Positions 33,160 to 42,102 of a stretch of DNA of 64,000 nucleotides are shown one piece after another. Where the stretch lies: NCBI GenBank assembly GCA_052180195.1, contig CP197469.1. One strand, 5' to 3'. The notes below the pieces were generated by a model, which was not told the origin of the DNA, did no database searches, and worked only from the letters and a program-made list of their open reading frames with translations. Source of the stretch: Gottfriedia sp002574545. GTDB lineage: Bacteria; Bacillota; Bacilli; Bacillales; Bacillaceae_G. Positions within the stretch are counted from its first letter, which is position 1; the number at the start of each line of letters is the position of its first letter. The translations under genes and the position numbers were made by a program.

Positions 33160-34755
33160 TTGAATAGTACAAATGTTTTAATTATCCTTGGATTTATTTT
33201 TTTTGCTGTGATACTTCTAGTTTTAATAATAAGCACAATCTATTTGTTTTTTATCGATCGCAAACAGAAGCAACATCCAATACTCCGTAATTATCCAGTA
33301 ATTGGCCGAGCTAGGTACTTCTTAGAAACTATAGGACCTGAGCTACGTCAGTATTTATTTAACAGTGACCTAGAAGGTAAACCTTTTTCTAGAGATGAAT
33401 ATGAACATATTGTTAAAAAAGCAAAATATAAACGAGATGTCCTAGGGTTTGGCTCTAAAAGAGATTTTGAAGAAAAAGGATATTATATTAGAAATTCAAT
33501 GTTTCCAAAACTATCAGAAGAATTAAAGATGGACGAAAAAATAAACGTAACGACAAACCGATATTTATTGATTAAAGAGCCTTTATTTACACAGAAGGTG
33601 GAAAGATTAGAGAAAAATGATTCACTTGCATTTTTATTGGATGATAGTGATGCAATTGTGATCGGTCAAAACACGAGGTATCCTTTTATTGTAAAAGGCC
33701 AGATTGGTATGTCTGCTATGAGCTATGGATCCTTAGGTGAAAATGCGATTACTGCACTCTCTGAGGGATTAGCAATTGCTAAGGGGTCATGGATGAATAC
33801 AGGTGAAGGTGGTTTGTCAGAATACCATCTAAAGGGTGGCGTTGATATAATCATGCAAATTGGCCCTGGTTTATTTGGGGTTAGAGATAAAGAGGGGAAT
33901 TTTAATTGGGATGCTTTGAAAGAAAAAAGTAAAATTCCTGAAGTGAAAGCTTTTGAACTTAAACTAGCTCAAGGCGCTAAAACACGTGGTGGGCATATTG
34001 ATGGGGAGAAGGTAACAGAGGAAATTGCAAGGATAAGAATGGTAGAACCTTATAAATCTATTGATAGTCCTAATCGTTTTCGAGAGTTTCAGGACTTTCC
34101 TTCTTTGTTTGACTTTATTGAACAAATCAGAGAACAAACGGGAAAACCAGTAGGAATGAAAGTGGTTATTGGAAGTCATCATGAAGCAGATGAACTAGCA
34201 AAACACATAAAAAGTACTGGGAAGGGCCCTGACTTTATTACAGTAGACGGTGGTGAAGGGGGGACAGGTGCCACTTACCAGGAACTGGCTGATAGTGTAG
34301 GGTTACCAATTAAAGCTGCTTTACCATTAGTAGACAATGCTTTAAGAAAATATGGCGTCCGCGACCAAGTTAAAATAATAGCTTCCGGTAAACTATTTTC
34401 TCCGGATCGAGTAGCGATTGCATTAGCAATGGGAGCTGATCTTGTTAATATCGCAAGAGGATTTATGATTACAATTGGTTGTATTCAAGCATTGAAATGC
34501 CACTCCAATGCATGTCCAGTCGGTGTGGCCACAACCGATCCAGATTTACAAAAAGCCCTTGTCATTGATGAAAAAAAACATCGAACAGCGAATTATTTAA
34601 TTTCAATGCGTGAAGGTTTATTTCGGATTGCAGCGGCTGCGGGCCTAGATTCTCCTGCCCATTTTCAAAGTGAACATGTCGTCTATAAAGATGAAAAAGG
34701 GAAAGTATGGTCACTAAAGGAAATTTATCAATCATTGGTGGAAAAAGTAAATTAA
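33160..34755 (+). CDS. yerD: FMN-binding glutamate-synthase-like protein YerD
   Basis: The 531-residue protein has one N-terminal membrane helix (about 5-30) and a large GltS-like FMN/Fe-S barrel. Core motifs are GMSAMSYGSLGENAI (about 182-196), MNTGEGGLSEYH, VDGGEGGTGATYQELAD (about 363-379), ASGKLFSPD and the Cys cluster ALKCHSNACPVGVATTDP (about 446-463). The glutaminase domain is absent, so the role is not glutamate synthesis from glutamine; the true substrate is unknown. It is close to Bacillus YerD. AAGGGGG stands before the TTG start at 33160. A terminator follows. Confidence 0.9.
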   Translation: MNSTNVLIILGFIFFAVILLVLIISTIYLFFIDRKQKQHPILRNYPVIGRARYFLETIGPELRQYLFNSDLEGKPFSRDEYEHIVKKAKYKRDVLGFGSKRDFEEKGYYIRNSMFPKLSEELKMDEKINVTTNRYLLIKEPLFTQKVERLEKNDSLAFLLDDSDAIVIGQNTRYPFIVKGQIGMSAMSYGSLGENAITALSEGLAIAKGSWMNTGEGGLSEYHLKGGVDIIMQIGPGLFGVRDKEGNFNWDALKEKSKIPEVKAFELKLAQGAKTRGGHIDGEKVTEEIARIRMVEPYKSIDSPNRFREFQDFPSLFDFIEQIREQTGKPVGMKVVIGSHHEADELAKHIKSTGKGPDFITVDGGEGGTGATYQELADSVGLPIKAALPLVDNALRKYGVRDQVKIIASGKLFSPDRVAIALAMGADLVNIARGFMITIGCIQALKCHSNACPVGVATTDPDLQKALVIDEKKHRTANYLISMREGLFRIAAAAGLDSPAHFQSEHVVYKDEKGKVWSLKEIYQSLVEKVN

Positions 34756-34768
34756 ATGTTGAACAAAA

Positions 34769-34797
34769 AAAATCGACTGCAAGGTCGGTTTTTTAGT
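34769..34797 (+). terminator. yerD terminator
   Basis: AATCGAC and GTCGGTT with a 6-base loop and TTTTTAG. Confidence 0.75.
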
Positions 34798-34965
34798 TTA
34801 AATGATCGGTATATTTAGCGAAAATTGAATGATTAGTTATATATGAAAAAGTGTAAAATAGTAGATTTAAAACAATAGAAAGGAGTAATCGAAGCTTTAG
34901 CGAACTTGAACTGTTAGAATGAAAAATTGATAAAACAAAAAACAATTAATAATAGGGAGTAAACG

Positions 34966-35544
34966 ATGCATAAAAATCGGTTAGAAGCTTTTAGTGACGG
35001 TGTCCTTGCTATTATTATTACAATTATGGTCCTAGAAATTAAGATTCCTCACAGCCCAAATATACAAGACTTAGTACAACTTTTGCCAACCTTTCTAAGT
35101 TATTTGCTTAGTTTCATTTATGTAGGTATTTATTGGAACAACCATCATCATATGATCTACACTTTACAAAAGGTAACAGGGTCAATAATGTGGGCAAATC
35201 TTCATTTGCTTTTCTGGTTATCCTTAATTCCTTTTGCTTCTGGTTGGATGGGAGAAAACCATTATAAGCCTTATCCGACAATGCTTTATGGTGTAATACT
35301 TTTAATGACCGCTATTGCTTACTTCATATTACAAAGTATAATCATTCAAAAAGAGGGAAAGAATTCAAAGTTAAAACGGGCTATAGGTAACGATTGGAAG
35401 GGAAAAACTTCGGTGATTTGTTACTTTTCTGCAGTTTGTACGTCTTTGATTTGGCCATGGTTTGCTCAAATAATTTATGTAATCGTTGCAATTATGTGGC
35501 TATTACCGGATCGTCGAATAGAGAAAGTTATACAAAATAGATAA
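34966..35544 (+). CDS. TMEM175-family potassium channel (DUF1211)
   Basis: The 192-residue protein has about five or six helices and begins MHKNRLEAFSDGVLAIIITI. This carries the FSD motif in the first helix that marks bacterial TMEM175 channels, which lack the usual potassium selectivity filter. The YIGIYWNNHHHM-like segment at about residues 57-67 (YVGIYWNNHHHM) is also typical. It is expected to form a tetrameric leak-type K+ channel. The gene is monocistronic with AATAGGGAG upstream. Potassium transport is inferred from the family. Confidence 0.87.
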   Translation: MHKNRLEAFSDGVLAIIITIMVLEIKIPHSPNIQDLVQLLPTFLSYLLSFIYVGIYWNNHHHMIYTLQKVTGSIMWANLHLLFWLSLIPFASGWMGENHYKPYPTMLYGVILLMTAIAYFILQSIIIQKEGKNSKLKRAIGNDWKGKTSVICYFSAVCTSLIWPWFAQIIYVIVAIMWLLPDRRIEKVIQNR

Positions 35545-35591
35545 AAAAATATTTTTTTAGAATATATTTATATAAAGTGAGGGAGTTAATT

Positions 35592-35942
35592 ATGATGATA
35601 AAAGGTTTCGGGGGAATTTTTTGGAGGACAAAAAATCTAGATGCTTTAAAAAAATGGTACAGTAAAGTGCTCAATGTTGATATAGAAAATTGGAATGGGA
35701 CGATTATTAAACCCGATTCTGAAAATGAAATAATCTTTTCTTTTTTTACAGAAGATGACAATTACTTCCCAGCAGAACAACAAGTGATGCTAAATTTTCA
35801 AGTTAATAATCTAGATGAGACGATTAAGCATCTTGAACAGGTGGGTATTCCACTAGCAAAGGAAAAAGAGATTAGTGATTATGGTAAGTTTGCATGGATT
35901 AAAGATCCTGAAGGTAGATTGGTTGAACTCTGGGAAAAATAA
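35592..35942 (+). CDS. VOC (glyoxalase-like) family protein
   Basis: This 116-residue protein is a single vicinal-oxygen-chelate module. It starts with GFGGIFWRTKNLDALKKWYS, and the C-terminal strand IKDPEGRLVELWE carries the metal-ligand Glu of the family. The enzymatic target is unknown. I placed the start at ATG 35592 (MMIKGF) behind GAGGGAG; a GTG at 35577 overlaps that ribosome binding site. A terminator follows. Confidence 0.85.
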   Translation: MMIKGFGGIFWRTKNLDALKKWYSKVLNVDIENWNGTIIKPDSENEIIFSFFTEDDNYFPAEQQVMLNFQVNNLDETIKHLEQVGIPLAKEKEISDYGKFAWIKDPEGRLVELWEK

Positions 35943-35943
35943 A

Positions 35944-35982
35944 AAAAGGAGTTGCTTGCGGCAATCCTATTTTCTTTTTGAT
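35944..35982 (+). terminator. Terminator after VOC gene
   Basis: AGGAGTTGC-TTGC-GGCAATCCT followed by a T-rich tail. Confidence 0.7.
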
Positions 35983-36081
35983 GTATTTTATTTAGACTAG
36001 GAAAAGATTATTAAAATGCTCACTAATTGACCCAACACAAATAATAAAAAGACATATTAGTTTCTTTATTTAGTAAAATAG

Positions 36082-36110
36082 TTTACAATTTAGTAGTTGA
36101 ATTGTAATTT
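36082..36110 (+). promoter_or_regulatory. Probable sigma-A promoter of the riboswitch transcript
   Basis: TTTACA at 36082 and TAATTT at 36105 are separated by 17 bp. Transcription would start about 20 bases before the riboswitch core. Confidence 0.45.
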
Positions 36111-36138
36111 AAGTAATATACATAAAATTAAATGACCA

Positions 36139-36320
36139 TAGATCGCTGAGTTTTGGTTGAGTGTTTCTTCTATATTTAGAGAGACAGTTCAATTTTAAGC
36201 GGGGGAACCAATTTTTGTACAAATTGTACTTTGGGGTGAATCCTTTTTAGGTAGGGCTACTTTTTAGGTCCGAATCCGACAGCTAACCTCGTAGGCGTGT
36301 AGGGAGAAGGTTTCCAAAAT
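36139..36320 (+). ncRNA. Cyclic di-AMP riboswitch (ydaO-yuaA leader)
   Basis: The conserved ydaO-type blocks occur in order: ATCGCTGAG (36142), GGGGGAACCAA (36200), GGGGTGAATCC (36232), GGTAGGGCTAC (36251), CCGAATCCGACAGCTAACC (36271-36289) and TCGTAGGCGT followed by GGGAGAAGG. This motif is known to bind c-di-AMP and in most cases turns expression off through a downstream terminator. Such a terminator is present at 36331. Known targets are potassium/amino-acid transporters and cell-wall hydrolases; here the next gene encodes only a 56-59 residue membrane protein. Confidence 0.93.
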
Positions 36321-36330
36321 GATGTCTTAA

Positions 36331-36364
36331 TAAGGCACTGGAGATTTTCCCGGTGTCTTTTTTG
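36331..36364 (+). terminator. Riboswitch expression-platform terminator
   Basis: GGCACTGG, loop AGATTTT, CCGGTGTC, then TTTTTTG. It lies 10 bases after the aptamer and before the small gene, so it is the off-switch. Confidence 0.85.
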
Positions 36365-36406
36365 TGTTCATTTTTGATAAACGAAGAAGTAAGTGGGGGT
36401 TATGAA

Positions 36407-36586
36407 GTGCTAGAAATGTATATATTTGGTGGGATTCTTATTGTAACTATGCTAATAGCAGTATTTATGACTCGTAAGGATTCTGTAGTAGATGAGGAAA
36501 ACGGAAAATATAGATGTGGGAAGTCAGGTAATAAGAAGAGAATCGTTAGAGAGAGAAAATCAGGTAAAGTCGTAAGAATAGATTGA
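36407..36586 (+). CDS. Riboswitch-controlled tiny membrane protein
   Basis: The protein is 59 residues from GTG 36407 (VLEMYIFGG) or 56 from ATG 36416. One membrane helix covers almost the whole N-terminus (MYIFGGILIVTMLIAVFM). A strongly basic cytoplasmic tail of about 38 residues follows, with KYRCGKSGNKKRIVRERKSG. GTGGGGGT at 36392 is the ribosome binding site. The frame extends further upstream to 36353 but that part lies in the riboswitch terminator and is not expected to be translated. I recognise no family. The link to c-di-AMP suggests a role in osmotic, potassium or wall homeostasis; this is inference. A terminator follows at 36646. Confidence 0.75.
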   Translation: MLEMYIFGGILIVTMLIAVFMTRKDSVVDEENGKYRCGKSGNKKRIVRERKSGKVVRID

Positions 36587-36645
36587 TTAGTATTGCCTGT
36601 AGTTCACGAATTTAATTAAGTTGAAATAAAATTTAATCATAACTT

Positions 36646-36678
36646 TAGAGAGTGGTCAACTATGCCATTCTCTTTTTT
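36646..36678 (+). terminator. Terminator after riboswitch gene
   Basis: GAGAGTGG and CCATTCTC enclose TCAACTATG, followed by a T run. Confidence 0.85.
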
Positions 36679-36698
36679 ATTTAGTTTAGGTTTCTTAA

Positions 36699-36730
36699 TT
36701 CATATTTAGTTCATAATGAATTTATATAAT
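36699..36730 (+). promoter_or_regulatory. TTCATA direct-repeat operator and promoter of the 36770 regulator
   Basis: TTCATA occurs at 36699 and 36710 (11-bp period). TATAAT at 36725-36730 starts 15 bp after the second repeat. The repeats replace a -35 box, as in OmpR/PhoB-type activation. The identical arrangement stands before the RND gene (38806). Confidence 0.7.
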
Positions 36731-36769
36731 ATGTACATAATTATTTGTAAATGTAAGCAGGTGGATTTA

Positions 36770-37453
36770 TTGAATCATGTAAACGTATTAGTTGTCGATG
36801 ATGATGCAAATATTAGAGAGTTAATCTCTATTTTTTTAAGTGGTGAAGGCTATACGGTTATCGAGGCTGAAAATGGTCAAGAAGCATTAACGTTACTAGA
36901 AGAAAATAATATTCAAATAGTAGTAGTTGATGTGATGATGCCTGAGGTAGATGGGTATGAGCTGACAAAAGAAGTTAAAAAGTATTATGATATTCCAATT
37001 TTAATGGTGACAGCAAAAGGTGAATCTCAGGATAAACTAAAGGGATTTGATCTTGGGGTAGATGATTATGTTGTAAAACCATTTGATCCTTTGGAAATCG
37101 TAGCCCGAGTAAAAGCGTTATTAAGAAGATTTCAATTACTATCTGATAAAAATATTTTTGTGGGTAATTTAACGATTCATCAAGATAAATATGAAATTTC
37201 TGCGAATGATCAGTCGATTACGTTACCGTTAAAAGAATTCGAATTATTGTTAAAGCTTGCAAGTCAAGCTGGAAGAATATTTACTAGAAATGATTTGATT
37301 GAGCAAATATGGGGACTTGATTATGAAGGAGATGAACGCACAGTTGATGTGCATATAAAGAGAGTACGTGAGAGACTTAGAGAGTTAAAGGCTACAGTTG
37401 AAATCGTAACAATAAGAGGTTTAGGCTATAAATTAGAGGTTAATCACACATGA
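36770..37453 (+). CDS. OmpR-family response regulator of the RND pump
   Basis: This 227-residue regulator has a receiver with VVDDDANIREL, the phospho-Asp in VVVDVMMPEVDG (about residue 52) and KPFDP. The winged-helix domain contains RTVDVHIKRVRERL. The start is TTG 36770, six bases behind AGGTGG; an upstream ATG at 36716 lies in the promoter (-10 at 36725) and cannot be used. The kinase gene overlaps its end by 4 bp. Paired TTCATA repeats upstream indicate autoregulation, and the same repeats precede the RND gene. Confidence 0.93.
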   Translation: MNHVNVLVVDDDANIRELISIFLSGEGYTVIEAENGQEALTLLEENNIQIVVVDVMMPEVDGYELTKEVKKYYDIPILMVTAKGESQDKLKGFDLGVDDYVVKPFDPLEIVARVKALLRRFQLLSDKNIFVGNLTIHQDKYEISANDQSITLPLKEFELLLKLASQAGRIFTRNDLIEQIWGLDYEGDERTVDVHIKRVRERLRELKATVEIVTIRGLGYKLEVNHT

Positions 37454-38781
37454 AAAGCATGTATACAAGATTAGTTTTAATCTTTATTTCTGTTATTATG
37501 TTGAGTTTAGTTATCACTTTTTTTATCTCTTCAAAATATTTTATTAAACATGTTGAAACAGAAGTACAAAGTGATCTAATAGATGTTGGAGAAAATTTTA
37601 TTTCAATCTACCAGAAGCAGGATAATCAAAATGGGGTAGATGCAACTCTCCAGATTCTTAGTAAAAATTTTTATCTATCACTGTATGATGAGTCCGGAAA
37701 TATCGTTTTGAAAAATACAGCATTAAAAAAGAAAAATGTAAAAAAGGAACAAGTATTAAACGTACTAAACAAAAATACTGTTCAAACAAAAGGTTATCTT
37801 ATAGGTCTACCTTTTAAAAAAGATGGTCATCAATATGCTTTATTTATTCACCCAAATATTGATCGTGGATTCTTTAAAATGCGGAGGGTATTATTTTTTA
37901 GTTTGCTTACAACCTTAATAATTGGATCAGTAACATTTTTATTTGTTGCGAAGTTATTAGTAAAGCCAGTAAAAGAGCTAATTCGTGCCACAAAGGAACT
38001 GGCTAAAGGCAACTACGGGGTTCAAGTAAAGACTAAACGTAAGGATGAAATTGGATTACTTGCTTCAAACTTTAATGTGATGACGAATAAATTAAACAAG
38101 CTAGAAGAGATGCGAAGTGAATTTGTTTCAAATGTTTCTCATGAAATTCAGTCACCGTTAACATCAATTAAGGGATTTGCAAAGGTTTTAAGGAATAAGC
38201 AATTAACTGAAGAGAAAAAGGAGCATTATATATCTATTATTGAGGCAGAGAGTGAACGTCTTTCGATGATGAGTGAAAGATTATTAAAGCTAGCTTCATT
38301 AGATTCTGAGCAACATCCATTCCAGCCTTCTACCTACAAATTAGATGAACAAATTCGAAAAATTATTTTGGCATTAGAACCACATTGGGAAAGTAAAAAG
38401 CTTCAATTAGTTTTAAATTTACCCCAAACTGAAATAGTAGCAGATCGTTTACTACTTGAACAAGTTTGGATTAATTTACTTCAAAATGCGATTAAATTCT
38501 CAAATATAGCTGGATATATAAAAATTGATATTTTAGAATTGAATCATAACGTTCACGTTCTCATTAGTGATAGTGGGCTAGGAATTAGTAAGGAAGATGT
38601 TGATCGGATATTTGAACGCTTTTATCAAGCTGATCGTTCTAGAAATAAAAAAGGAACGGGGCTTGGTCTTTCGATTGTACAAAAAATTATCGAAATACAT
38701 CATGGGAAAATAGAGGTTGAAAGTGTTGTCGGCAAAGGAACTAGTTTTACGATTATCCTTCCGAAAAACTTGTTGAATTAA
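37450..38781 (+). CDS. HAMP-containing sensor histidine kinase
   Basis: The 443-residue kinase has two helices (about 5-28 and 150-175) around an extracellular domain of about 120 residues, and a HAMP segment (KELAKGNYGVQVKTKRKDEI). The H-box is VSNVSHEIQSPLTSIKGF with His near 233; the usual R-T-P is Q-S-P here. The ATPase has LLQNAIKFS, DSGLGI, RIFERFYQ and GTGLGLSIV. It works with the regulator gene it overlaps (ATGA). The pump gene follows 104 bp later with an operator between. Confidence 0.93.
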   Translation: MKSMYTRLVLIFISVIMLSLVITFFISSKYFIKHVETEVQSDLIDVGENFISIYQKQDNQNGVDATLQILSKNFYLSLYDESGNIVLKNTALKKKNVKKEQVLNVLNKNTVQTKGYLIGLPFKKDGHQYALFIHPNIDRGFFKMRRVLFFSLLTTLIIGSVTFLFVAKLLVKPVKELIRATKELAKGNYGVQVKTKRKDEIGLLASNFNVMTNKLNKLEEMRSEFVSNVSHEIQSPLTSIKGFAKVLRNKQLTEEKKEHYISIIEAESERLSMMSERLLKLASLDSEQHPFQPSTYKLDEQIRKIILALEPHWESKKLQLVLNLPQTEIVADRLLLEQVWINLLQNAIKFSNIAGYIKIDILELNHNVHVLISDSGLGISKEDVDRIFERFYQADRSRNKKGTGLGLSIVQKIIEIHHGKIEVESVVGKGTSFTIILPKNLLN

Positions 38782-38805
38782 AAAATTCAATTATGTACTT
38801 AATTG

Positions 38806-38837
38806 TTCATAATCTGTTCATAAAGATTTGATAAACT
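38806..38837 (+). promoter_or_regulatory. TTCATA direct-repeat operator and promoter of the RND pump
   Basis: TTCATA at 38806 and 38817 repeat with 11-bp spacing; TAAACT at 38832-38837 is the candidate -10, again 15 bp from the second repeat. The flanks TGTTCATAA are shared by both half-sites. Confidence 0.7.
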
Positions 38838-38885
38838 AATCAGTAAATAGAGTTGTAATCAATCGAAAGGGGAAATAAATACATT

Positions 38886-41800
38886 ATGTTTGCAGGTTTA
38901 ACGAAATTAAGTTTGAAGAACACAATCTCCGTTATTATTTTAAGTGTTCTTGTTTTAATAGGGGGAATATATTCTTCCCAAAAAATACAAATTGAAACAT
39001 TTCCAGATGTTTCATTTCCAGCTGTTGCAGTACAGGTAATATACCCTGGTGCATCATCTGAGGATATAGAAGCTGAGGTCACTAAACCAATTGAATCAGG
39101 TTTAATGAAGCTTGAAAAATATGATCAGTTAACAAGTACTTCAAGTGAAAATATGGCTTCAATTTTTATGATTTATCCATTTGGCACGGATATGGATAAA
39201 ATTGAAAAAGATGTTGATAATGTGATCAATAAAACAAAGTTACCTGAAAAAGCAGAAGCGACAGTTCAACGTATTGCAATGGATTCTGCTCCAATTTACC
39301 AGGTTGCAATTGCAAATAACGGCCAAGTAAAGGATTTACAACAATCGATTGAAAAGGACTTACTTCCTAAAATTAAAAAAATCACTGGTGTTAGTGATGT
39401 AAGCCTACAAGGAACAAAGGCTGAAGAAATTCAAATCGTTGTAGATAATAAAAAAGCTGAAGAAAAAGGAATTTCTTTAGATACTATTAAAACGGCAATT
39501 CAAGGTCTAGATTATGCAGTACCATTAGGGTCTGTTGAGAATAATGGAAAAACAGTTTCTGTTCGAATGAAAGGTACGTTAAACTCGGTTGATCAAATCA
39601 AGAAAACAGTTTTATCTAGTGCAGCTGCCCAAAGTACACAAATGGGTGCGATGAATCAAGGAGCACAACTAGGTAATGGCGCAGGACAAGCTCAATCAGT
39701 AATGCCCAAAAATGTAACTGTTGCTGACATTGCGGATGTAAAAGTAGTATCAGTTCAAGAGCAAATTTCTAGATATAATGGTAAAGAAAGTTATATTTTA
39801 TCTGTTTCTCAAACACAAGATTCCAATACAGCGGATGTAGCAACATCTGTTAAAAAAGAAATTAAATCATTTAAGAAAGACAATAATGTCAAAACGCATG
39901 TCATTATGGATAACGGTAAAGAAATCGAGAGATCGGTTAGTTCTTTAATTAAAGAAGGTCTATTAGGTGCGCTATTTACAGTTGTTGTTATTCTATTATT
40001 CTTAAGAAATATTAGAGCGACAATCATTTCAATTTTATCATTACCAATTTCAATCTTTGCAACTATATCAGTATTAAATTCATTGGGTTATACATTAAAC
40101 ATTATGACTTTAGGTGGTCTAGTTGTTGCGATTGGACGTATTGTTGATGATAGTATCGTTGTAATTGAAAACATATACAGATGGAAACAACAAAAAGGTA
40201 ATCAATATAAGAAAAAAGAGCTAGCATTATATGCAACTAAAGAAGTAATTGGTGCCATTGCATCATCTACATTTGCAACTGTAGTAGTATTTTTACCTTT
40301 AGCATTTGTAAGTGGTATTATAGGAGAATTCTTTAGACCATTTGCTATTTCAGTAGTAGTGTCGATTTTAACTTCTCTAATTGTTGCGATCATATTAATT
40401 CCAACATTAGGTGCAAAATTCTTATCAAAACCATTAAAAGAGCATAGTAATGATACTCGTTTTATGAGAGGTTACGAAAAGTTACTTCGTTCGGCATTAA
40501 AACGTAAATGGATCGTAATCTTATTATCAATCGTTTTACTAGCTGGCTCATTATCAATGATTCCTTTATTAGGATTCTCATTTTTACCTGGTAGTGTAAA
40601 TAAAACACTTCAAGTGACAGCAACCCTTCCATCAAATAGTACGGTGGAACAATCAAATCTAGTTGCAAAAGAATTAGAAAAATACTTTGCAGATTCAGAT
40701 AAAATTGACAGTGTTCAAGCTACAGTTGGTGGTAAACGTGATTTTATGATGAATATGGATGGTGGCAAAAATAAAGCAATCTTACAAATCAATCTAAAAG
40801 ACGGAAAGAACATGGATAAAGAACTTTCAAAAATCAACAAAGAAGTTCCATCAATTGTTGATGCGAAAGTAAAAGGTACAACAATCACAGCAAAAGAGCT
40901 TTCTCAAGATGGTCCTCCAACAGGGAACAATATTGATGTAAATTTATATTCTGCTAACTTTAATGAGTTAAAAGAAGCAGCATCAAAAATTGAAAAAGAA
41001 TTAACTAGTGATGATCGCCTGAAAAATGTTTCTAATAATTTAAAAGATGTACAACCTAAATTAGAAGTTACATTAAACGATAAAGCACACGATGAAAATA
41101 TTTCAATGTTCCAAGTTATGGGAGCAATTAATGAAAAAATTAACGACGTTGAAATCGGTAATTACGATTTAAACGGAGAAACAAATAAGCTTACTGTGGG
41201 TTATAAAAATAAAGCAACTTCAAAAGAAGATATTGAAAAAATTAAAATCATGACTGCAACAGGTCCGAAAGAAATAAAAGATTATGTTACAATTTCACAA
41301 AAGGATGCACCTGTTTCAATCAACCATGAAGATGGAAAAATGTATGCATCAGTAAGTGCGGTTGTAAAAGGTAAAGACACAGCGGCAATTACAAAAGAAG
41401 TGACAAATCACTTAAATAAAATTGAATTACCAAAAAGCGTTGATATGAAAATCGGCGGCGGTTTAGATATGATTACAGATGGATTCAGTGATTTAGGATT
41501 AGCAATGGTAGTTGCTGTTGGACTAGTATTCTTAATCATGAGCATGACATTTGGTGGTTTAAGAACACCATTTGTTATTTTAACATCATTAATCTTTGTA
41601 CCAGTCGGAGCTTTCTTAGCATTATTTATTAGCAAGCAAACACTATCAATGAGTGCAATGATAGGACTATTAATGTTGATCGGTATTGTAGTAACGAATG
41701 CGGTTGTATTGTTAGACCGTGTTGAACATAACCGTAAAAAAGGATTAGAAGTAACTGACGCATTAATTGAGGCTTCAAAGACAAGATTACGTCCAATCCT

Positions 41801-41987
41801 AATGACAGCATTAGCGACAATTCTTGCATTAGTTCCAATGGCCCTTTCAAATTCAACATCTGGTTTAATTTCGAAAGGATTAGCTGTAACTGTAATTGGT
41901 GGTTTAACAACTTCAACATTCTTAACACTAATCATCATTCCAGTTATTTACAAGTTAGTAAGCAAAAAGAAAAAGATTGAAGAATAA
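38886..41987 (+). CDS. swrC: RND-family efflux pump, SwrC (YerP)-like
   Basis: This 1033-residue protein has the AcrB/SwrC layout: helix 1 (about 14-30), a large extracellular domain, helices 2-6 (about 335-540), a second extracellular domain, and helices 8-12 (about 855-1020). Motifs include PDVSFPAVAVQVIYPGAS, GGLVVAIGRIVDDSIVVIEN (the proton-relay Asp in helix 4; GRIVDD) and GIVVTNAVVLLDRVEH. In Bacillus subtilis SwrC exports surfactin and related amphiphiles and does not need an outer-membrane channel. The upstream two-component system is the probable regulator. No separate membrane-fusion protein is present. Confidence 0.92.
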   Translation: MFAGLTKLSLKNTISVIILSVLVLIGGIYSSQKIQIETFPDVSFPAVAVQVIYPGASSEDIEAEVTKPIESGLMKLEKYDQLTSTSSENMASIFMIYPFGTDMDKIEKDVDNVINKTKLPEKAEATVQRIAMDSAPIYQVAIANNGQVKDLQQSIEKDLLPKIKKITGVSDVSLQGTKAEEIQIVVDNKKAEEKGISLDTIKTAIQGLDYAVPLGSVENNGKTVSVRMKGTLNSVDQIKKTVLSSAAAQSTQMGAMNQGAQLGNGAGQAQSVMPKNVTVADIADVKVVSVQEQISRYNGKESYILSVSQTQDSNTADVATSVKKEIKSFKKDNNVKTHVIMDNGKEIERSVSSLIKEGLLGALFTVVVILLFLRNIRATIISILSLPISIFATISVLNSLGYTLNIMTLGGLVVAIGRIVDDSIVVIENIYRWKQQKGNQYKKKELALYATKEVIGAIASSTFATVVVFLPLAFVSGIIGEFFRPFAISVVVSILTSLIVAIILIPTLGAKFLSKPLKEHSNDTRFMRGYEKLLRSALKRKWIVILLSIVLLAGSLSMIPLLGFSFLPGSVNKTLQVTATLPSNSTVEQSNLVAKELEKYFADSDKIDSVQATVGGKRDFMMNMDGGKNKAILQINLKDGKNMDKELSKINKEVPSIVDAKVKGTTITAKELSQDGPPTGNNIDVNLYSANFNELKEAASKIEKELTSDDRLKNVSNNLKDVQPKLEVTLNDKAHDENISMFQVMGAINEKINDVEIGNYDLNGETNKLTVGYKNKATSKEDIEKIKIMTATGPKEIKDYVTISQKDAPVSINHEDGKMYASVSAVVKGKDTAAITKEVTNHLNKIELPKSVDMKIGGGLDMITDGFSDLGLAMVVAVGLVFLIMSMTFGGLRTPFVILTSLIFVPVGAFLALFISKQTLSMSAMIGLLMLIGIVVTNAVVLLDRVEHNRKKGLEVTDALIEASKTRLRPILMTALATILALVPMALSNSTSGLISKGLAVTVIGGLTTSTFLTLIIIPVIYKLVSKKKKIEE

Positions 41988-41995
41988 TTAATGAA

Positions 41996-42029
41996 GAGTG
42001 CCTCACATAAATAGTGGGGCACTCTTTTG
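41996..42029 (+). terminator. RND gene terminator
   Basis: GAGTGCCTCAC and GTGGGGCACTC enclose ATAAATA, followed by TTTTG. Confidence 0.88.
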
Positions 42030-42056
42030 TATTTAACTCTGTTATATGAAAATAAA

Positions 42057-42086
42057 AAAGGCTGCCTAATTAGAGGACAACCTTTA
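42057..42086 (-). terminator. yneR terminator
   Basis: On the minus strand AAAGGTTGTC pairs with GGCAGCCTTT (two G-U pairs) and is followed by TTTT. Confidence 0.65.
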
Positions 42087-42102
42087 AGAAATACACCTTT
42101 TA

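Noticed and set aside
41408..41938. Long minus-strand frame opposite the RND pump gene
   Set aside because: It is a shadow of the biased codon pattern in the plus-strand helices; composition is unlike a real protein.
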